64,000 bases of DNA from Salinibacterium sp. ZJ450 (GTDB lineage: Bacteria > Actinomycetota > Actinomycetes > Actinomycetales > Microbacteriaceae), in assembly GCF_011751885.2 (NCBI RefSeq), contig NZ_CP061771.1, positions 1,674,001-1,738,000 on the forward strand. The letters run 5' to 3'. Below, in pieces: positions 59,962 through 64,000 of the stretch (positions are counted from its first letter, which is position 1; every line of letters begins with the position of its first letter). A program made the translations under genes and the position numbers. The notes beneath the pieces were generated by a model. The model was not told the DNA's origin. It did no database searches and saw nothing but the letters and a program-made list of their open reading frames with translations.

Positions 59962-60719
59962 CGGGTTACCACTCCAGACTCGGCCAGCGCCGCCTTGACG
60001 TCGCCGATGGTCAGTTCGGCATTGTGGAACACGGATGCCGCGAGCACGGCGTCTGCTCCGACGTGCACCGCGGGCGCGAAGTGCTCGACCCGGCCGGCGC
60101 CGCCGGAGGCGATCACCGGCACGCTGCTGATCTCACGCATCGCGGCGATGAGTTCCAGGTCGAAGCCGGCTTTGGTGCCGTCGGCGTCGATCGAGTTCAC
60201 CAGCAGTTCGCCGGCGCCGCGGTCGATTGCCTCGGCCGCCCAGACCAGCGCGTCGAGGTCGGTTTCGGTGCGGCCGCCATGCGTGGTGACCACGAACCCT
60301 GACGGGGTGCGGTCGGCCCGCTTCACATCCAGCGAGAGCACCAGCACCTGAGCGCCGAACCGGTCGGCGATCTCGCCGAGCAGCGCCGGCCGGGCAATGG
60401 CGGCGCTGTTCACGCCCACCTTGTCTGCACCGCTGGCGAGCAGCCGGGCCACGTCGTCGTCGCTGCGCACGCCGCCGCCGACGGTGAGCGGGATGAAAAC
60501 CTGCTCCGCGGTGGCGCGCACCACGTCGTAGGTGGTGGCGCGGTCATCGACCGTGGCGGTGACGTCGAGGAAGGTGATCTCGTCCGCACCCTGCTCGTAG
60601 TACTTCCGGGCCAGCTCGATGGGGTCACCGGCGTCGCGCAGGTTGAGGAAGTTGACGCCCTTCACCACGCGGCCGGCCGCGACATCCAGGCACGGGATCA
60701 CGCGCACTGCGACCGACAT
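59958..60719 (-). CDS. hisF: Imidazole glycerol phosphate synthase subunit HisF
   Basis: Cyclase subunit of the HisFH glutamine amidotransferase, 253-residue TIM barrel. The catalytic Asp is in [15 protein letters not shown] near residue 11, the second in [10 protein letters not shown] near 130. It has [15 protein letters not shown] and the C-terminal phosphate loop [12 protein letters not shown]. HisH is not in the window. It starts 2 bases after hisG. Confidence 0.97.
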   Translation of the reverse strand: MSVAVRVIPCLDVAAGRVVKGVNFLNLRDAGDPIELARKYYEQGADEITFLDVTATVDDRATTYDVVRATAEQVFIPLTVGGGVRSDDDVARLLASGADKVGVNSAAIARPALLGEIADRFGAQVLVLSLDVKRADRTPSGFVVTTHGGRTETDLDALVWAAEAIDRGAGELLVNSIDADGTKAGFDLELIAAMREISSVPVIASGGAGRVEHFAPAVHVGADAVLAASVFHNAELTIGDVKAALAESGVVTR

Positions 60720-60721
60720 GG

Positions 60722-61561
60722 CTAGATCCTCGCGGCGTGGATGGAGCTGACGAGGATGGCGCGGGCGCCCAGGCTATACAGGGCATCCATCAGTTGGTTG
60801 GTCTCGCTGCGGCGAACCATGGCGCGAACCGCCACCCAGTTTCCGTCACGCAGCGGCGACACCGTCGGTGACTCGAATCCGGGTGTGATGAGGACCGCCT
60901 CCTCGACGAGGTCCGCCGGAAGGTCGTAGTCGATCAGCACGTACTGCCGCGCCACGAGCACGCCCTGCAGACGGCGCTGCAGTGTGTCGAGCCCGCTGAT
61001 CTCAGGGTTCCCGGCGATCAGCACGGCCGTGGACTGCAGGATCACGGGTCCGAAGATCTCGAGGCCCTGTGCGCGCAGGGTCCCGCCGGTGGAGACGACG
61101 TCGGCGACCGCGTCGGCGACGCCGAGACGCACGGCCGACTCCACCGCGCCATCGAGCTTCACTAGGTCTGCTGACACGCCGTGCTGGGTGAGGAAGTCAC
61201 CTACGAGCCCGACATAGCTGGTGGCGACACGCTTGCCGTCAAGGTCGGCGAGGTCCGCGAACTCGCCAGCCGGTCCGGCGAACCGGAAGGTGGAATCGCC
61301 GAAGTCGAGTGGGGCAACCTCAGCGGCAACCGACCCGGAGTCAAGCAGCAGGTCGCGGCCGGTGATGCCCACGTCCAGCGCGCCCGATCCCACGTACGTG
61401 GCGATGTCGCGCGGGCGCAGGTAGAAGAACTCCACCCCGTTGCGCGGGTCGGACACGGTGAGCTCGCGGGAGTCGCGGCGGGTGGCGTACCCGGCCTCGA
61501 ACAGCATCTGAACGGCGGTCTCAGACAGTGAGCCCTTATTGGGCACCGCTATGCGAAGCAT
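60722..61561 (-). CDS. hisG: ATP phosphoribosyltransferase, long form
   Basis: First enzyme of histidine synthesis and its feedback point. The 279 residues start [20 protein letters not shown]. The catalytic domain includes [12 protein letters not shown] and [20 protein letters not shown]. The last 80 residues form the C-terminal regulatory (ACT-like) domain, so it is the self-sufficient long form not needing HisZ. The ATG is preceded by a small hairpin (61576-61591) and the gene lies 61 bases after hisE. Confidence 0.96.
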   Translation of the reverse strand: MLRIAVPNKGSLSETAVQMLFEAGYATRRDSRELTVSDPRNGVEFFYLRPRDIATYVGSGALDVGITGRDLLLDSGSVAAEVAPLDFGDSTFRFAGPAGEFADLADLDGKRVATSYVGLVGDFLTQHGVSADLVKLDGAVESAVRLGVADAVADVVSTGGTLRAQGLEIFGPVILQSTAVLIAGNPEISGLDTLQRRLQGVLVARQYVLIDYDLPADLVEEAVLITPGFESPTVSPLRDGNWVAVRAMVRRSETNQLMDALYSLGARAILVSSIHAARI

Positions 61562-61575
61562 TGTTGATCTTTTCT

Positions 61576-61591
61576 CGCCGCTTTGGCGGCG
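61576..61591 (-). repeat. Small hairpin upstream of hisG
   Basis: CGCCGC (61576-61581) and GCGGCG (61586-61591) flank a TTTG loop in the 61-base hisE-hisG gap. It might slow or terminate part of the transcription, but it is short and no U run follows. Confidence 0.3.
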
Positions 61592-61622
61592 TTGGGGTTC
61601 TGGATGATGACGAGGGAGACCG

Positions 61623-61886
61623 TTACAGATGTCGGTAGACGTCTGCGGTTCTCAGCCCTTTCGCCAGCATCAGCACCTGCAAGTGGTAGAGCAGCTGCGA
61701 GATCTCCTCGGCCGTTTCGTCGTCGCTCTGATACTCGGCGGCCATCCAGACTTCCGCGGCCTCTTCGACGATCTTCTTGCCGATGGCGTGCACGCCGGCA
61801 TCGAGCTCGGCAACCGTTCCGGAGCCGGCGGGCCGGCTGACGGCCTTCTCGCTCAGCTCCTCAAACAGGGAATCGAAAGTCTTCAC
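61623..61886 (-). CDS. hisE: Phosphoribosyl-ATP pyrophosphatase
   Basis: Second step of histidine synthesis, 87 residues. It begins at GTG 61886 ([19 protein letters not shown]), the family N-terminus. The MazG-like motif [18 protein letters not shown] and [18 protein letters not shown] are present. The open frame continues 15 codons upstream but is not conserved. It lies 45 bases from the FKBP stop. Confidence 0.95.
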   Translation of the reverse strand: MKTFDSLFEELSEKAVSRPAGSGTVAELDAGVHAIGKKIVEEAAEVWMAAEYQSDDETAEEISQLLYHLQVLMLAKGLRTADVYRHL

Positions 61887-61931
61887 GGTGTCAAGGCTAC
61901 CGGCTGAGGGTGAACCGGTCTGACGGGTCAC

Positions 61932-62300
61932 CTACTTGACGCCGAGCAGGTCAATCACGAAAACGAGGGTGCGGCCGGACAGACGGTGGCCGCTTCCGGC
62001 CGGGCCGTATGCCAGGTGCGGCGGGGCGACCAGCTGGCGGCGTCCGCCGACCTTCATGCCGGGAATGCCCTCCTGCCAACCCTTGATCAGGCCTGCGAGC
62101 GGGAAGCTGATCGACTGGCCACGGTTCCAGCTGGAGTCGAACTCCTCGCCGGTTTCGAAGTCGACGCCGACGTAGTGCACGTCAACGGTGGCGCCGGGGG
62201 TGGCCTCGGCGCCGTCGCCGATCTCGATGTCGGTGATCACGAGTTCGGTGGGCTCGGGGCCCTCGATGAAGTCGATCTCAGGCTTGGTCTTGTTCGTCAT
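61932..62300 (-). CDS. FKBP-type peptidyl-prolyl cis-trans isomerase
   Basis: A 122-residue single FKBP domain without signal sequence, so cytosolic. Conserved parts are TVDVHYVGVDFETGEEFDSSW, ISFPLAGLIKGWQEGIPGMK and GGRRQLVAPPHLAYGPAGSG. It accelerates proline isomerisation during folding. The ATG at 62300 has a weak ribosome site. The larger in-frame extension overlapping rpe (to 62810) is a shadow of that gene. Confidence 0.95.
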   Translation of the reverse strand: MTNKTKPEIDFIEGPEPTELVITDIEIGDGAEATPGATVDVHYVGVDFETGEEFDSSWNRGQSISFPLAGLIKGWQEGIPGMKVGGRRQLVAPPHLAYGPAGSGHRLSGRTLVFVIDLLGVK

Positions 62301-62362
62301 GGGTTCAATCCAATCAAAGGGTTCTGGTCGGTGTCGGTACGGATGAGTTCGTGGGTCGGAAA

Positions 62363-63025
62363 TCAGTGGGTGTGGCGTGCGGCTTCGGCCCGCAGCGCGG
62401 CGATGTTGTCGGTCGGGTCGCCGCCGGTGTACACGCTCGAGCCTGCCACGAAGGTGTTGGCGCCCGCGTCGGCGGCGATGCCGATGGTGTCGAGGCTCAC
62501 TCCCCCGTCGACCTGCAGCCACACGCCGAGCCCCTGCCGGTTCACCGCGTCGCGCAGCGCGGTCAGTTTCGGCATGGTCTCCGGCATGAACGACTGGCCA
62601 CCGAATCCGGGTTCGACGGTCATCACCAGCACCTGGTCGAACTCCGGCAGCAGGTCGAGGTAGGGCTCGATGGGGGTGCCGGGCTTCACCGCGATGCCGG
62701 CGCGTGCGCCGATCTGCCGCAGTCGGCGGGCAACGGCCACCGGGTCGGTGGCGGCCTCCACGTGGAAGGTCACAGAGTATGCGCCCAGTTCCGCGTAGCC
62801 GGGCGCCCAACGGTCGACATCCGAGATCATCAGGTGCACGTCGAGCGGAATCGGCGAGACATCCTGGATGCGACCGACCATCTGCGGGCCGAACGTGAGG
62901 TTCGGCACGAAGTGGTTGTCCATCACGTCCACGTGCACCAGATCAGCGGAGCTGATGCGCTGCAGGTCGTGTTCGAGGTTGACGAAATCGGCGGCGAGAA
63001 TGCTGGGGTTGATCCGAACGGGCAC
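62363..63025 (-). CDS. rpe: Ribulose-phosphate 3-epimerase
   Basis: Interconverts ribulose-5-phosphate and xylulose-5-phosphate in the pentose-phosphate pathway, 220 residues. Motifs include INPSILAADFVNLEHDL, VDVMDNHFVPNLTFGPQMV (metal-binding His and Asp), VLVMTVEPGFGGQSF and QVDGGVSLDTI. Its GTG start shares one base with the rsmB stop. It completes the pathway started by the tkt-pgl operon at 6035-14194. Confidence 0.97.
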   Translation of the reverse strand: MPVRINPSILAADFVNLEHDLQRISSADLVHVDVMDNHFVPNLTFGPQMVGRIQDVSPIPLDVHLMISDVDRWAPGYAELGAYSVTFHVEAATDPVAVARRLRQIGARAGIAVKPGTPIEPYLDLLPEFDQVLVMTVEPGFGGQSFMPETMPKLTALRDAVNRQGLGVWLQVDGGVSLDTIGIAADAGANTFVAGSSVYTGGDPTDNIAALRAEAARHTH

Positions 63026-64000
63026 TAGCCAACCTTACTGAGCAGCTGGATGAACATGGCGTCAGTGCCGTGCCGGTGCGGCCACAGCTGCACGTGATCG
63101 GCGTCCGGCAGATCGAGCTGTTCGGTGGTGACCCCGTCGAGTACGGCACCGGTGTTCAGCTTCACGACGGAGCCGCCGGCCTTCTTCACCGCGGCGTCGA
63201 CGATCAGGCGGGTCTCGCCGACGTGCGGCGAGCAGGTGACGTAGGCGAGGATGCCGCCGGGCTTCAGCGCGTCGAGGGCGGAGCTCAGGAGCTCCTCCTG
63301 CAGGCGAGTCAGCTGCCCGACATCCTTCGGCTGCTTGCGCCAGCGGGCCTCCGGCCGGCGGCGCAGCGCACCGAGTCCGGTGCAGGGGGCGTCCAGCAGG
63401 ATCCGGTCGAAGCTGTTCGGGTGCTCGGCCCCGGTCATCGTGCCATCCTGCTCCCACACCTCGATCGCCGGGTGGAACACGGCCAGGGCGTTCCGCACCA
63501 GCTGAGCGCGAGCGGGCACGATCTCATTGGCGATGAGGGTGGCGCCGCCGTTTCGGGCCTCCGCGGCGAGCAGGGCGGCCTTTCCGCCTGGGCCGGCGCA
63601 CAGGTCGAGCCAGCGCTCTCCCGCCTCGATCGGACGCGCCCGGCTGAGCGCGAGCGCTGCCAGTTGGGAGCCCTCGTCCTGCACCCTGGCACGGCCGGCG
63701 GAGACGGCCGGGAGCCCGGACGGGTCGCCGCCGTGCAGGGTGGCGCCCACCGGGGAGAACCCGGCGGGGTCGGCGCCCTGCAGCTCGTCGGTGTTGGCGA
63801 GGCCGGGCAGGGCGGCGATGCCCACGCGCGGGGCGGCGTTGTCGGACTCGAGCAGCGCGACCAGCTCGTTCTCGCGCCCTTCGGCGGTGAGCGCCTGGCG
63901 GAACGCCCGCACGATCCACACCGGGTGCGAGTGCTCGATCGACAGGCGTTCGTCATCCGTGGTCGCCGTCGCGATCGCGCGCCGCTGCCATTCGGCGGGG
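63025..64000 (-). CDS. rsmB: 16S rRNA (cytosine-5) methyltransferase RsmB/Sun (partial, N-terminus outside window)
   Basis: S-adenosylmethionine-dependent m5C methyltransferase acting on 16S rRNA. About 325 C-terminal residues are visible, and the frame runs open to the right edge (text LSIEHSHPVWIVRAFRQAL). SAM-binding is at DLCAGPGGKAALLAAEA, the catalytic Cys is in LLDAPCTGLGALRRRPEARW, and the second conserved Cys is in YVTCSPHVGETR. The missing N-terminal NusB-like RNA-binding domain would identify it fully. It shares one base with rpe. Confidence 0.95.
   Translation of the reverse strand, partial: PAEWQRRAIATATTDDERLSIEHSHPVWIVRAFRQALTAEGRENELVALLESDNAAPRVGIAALPGLANTDELQGADPAGFSPVGATLHGGDPSGLPAVSAGRARVQDEGSQLAALALSRARPIEAGERWLDLCAGPGGKAALLAAEARNGGATLIANEIVPARAQLVRNALAVFHPAIEVWEQDGTMTGAEHPNSFDRILLDAPCTGLGALRRRPEARWRKQPKDVGQLTRLQEELLSSALDALKPGGILAYVTCSPHVGETRLIVDAAVKKAGGSVVKLNTGAVLDGVTTEQLDLPDADHVQLWPHRHGTDAMFIQLLSKVG

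Noticed and set aside
61932-62810. 292-codon reading of the FKBP gene extending into rpe
   Set aside because: The upstream part is the antisense-free alternate frame of rpe, Arg/His-rich and unconserved. The FKBP domain starts at ATG 62300.

Overview
This 64 kb window is a gene-dense, high-GC stretch of an actinobacterial chromosome, most likely from the family Microbacteriaceae (order Micrococcales). The evidence is the gene set: RbpA, WhiA, OpcA, an ANTAR regulator, HGxxPAAW and trp-associated membrane proteins. Frequent GTG/TTG starts, ATGA/GTGA overlaps and -10 boxes of the TAnnnT type agree. I cannot fix the genus. Nearly everything is core chromosome. I see no rRNA, CRISPR array, insertion sequence, integrase or prophage gene.

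Layout, left to right. 1-3425 (minus): Fe-S assembly operon sufB-sufD-Rieske ferredoxin-sufC, with sufC cut by the window edge. 3665-5758: heme A synthase ctaA and, convergent to it, heme O synthase ctaB. 6035-14194 (plus): a complete pentose-phosphate block tkt-tal-pgi-zwf-opcA-pgl, closed by a strong terminator. 14276-17982 (minus): rbpA, secG and the triose-phosphate genes tpiA-pgk-gap. 18095-28440 (minus): sodA, whiA, rapZ, then all three excision-repair genes uvrC, uvrA and uvrB, and coaE. 28474-35475: a DUF4126 membrane protein, ribosomal protein S1, a large MalT-like LuxR regulator and a DUF885 peptidase-like protein. 35529-37859 (minus): a mannitol-type PTS with separate IIC, IIB and IIA proteins plus HPr. 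37982-41925: polA, a hotdog thioesterase, the ANTAR response regulator pdtaR and tRNA-Leu(CAA). 41938-45531: the least conserved part, with small membrane proteins, a 2H phosphoesterase, a DUF5671 membrane protein and a rhodanese. 45676-64000 (minus): pyk, gltD-gltB, lgt, a trp/his supercluster (trpA-trpB-trpC-HGxxPAAW-membrane protein-trpE-hisI-hisF-hisG-hisE), an FKBP isomerase, rpe and the start-truncated rsmB.

The genes form a central-metabolism neighbourhood. Mannitol uptake, glycolysis (pgi, tpiA, gap, pgk, pyk), the pentose-phosphate pathway (zwf, pgl, tkt, tal, rpe), glutamate synthesis, and Trp and His synthesis lie close together. Trp and His draw on erythrose-4-phosphate, PRPP and glutamine-derived nitrogen from these routes. 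Many cistrons overlap by 1-13 bases, which implies translational coupling.

No large new system is evident. The less explained signals are intergenic. First, a dispersed 66-bp nested palindrome is built from a 9-bp unit at an exact 19-bp period (29230-29295 and 45592-45657). Second, a 33-bp tandem duplication straddles a stop/start overlap and is read in two frames (43314-43379). Third, several genes appear to have leaderless promoters (coaE/DUF4126, polA, pdtaR, 2H). Fourth, there are candidate operators before gap and the mannitol PTS, and a 38-bp loop-free hairpin at 45125-45162.
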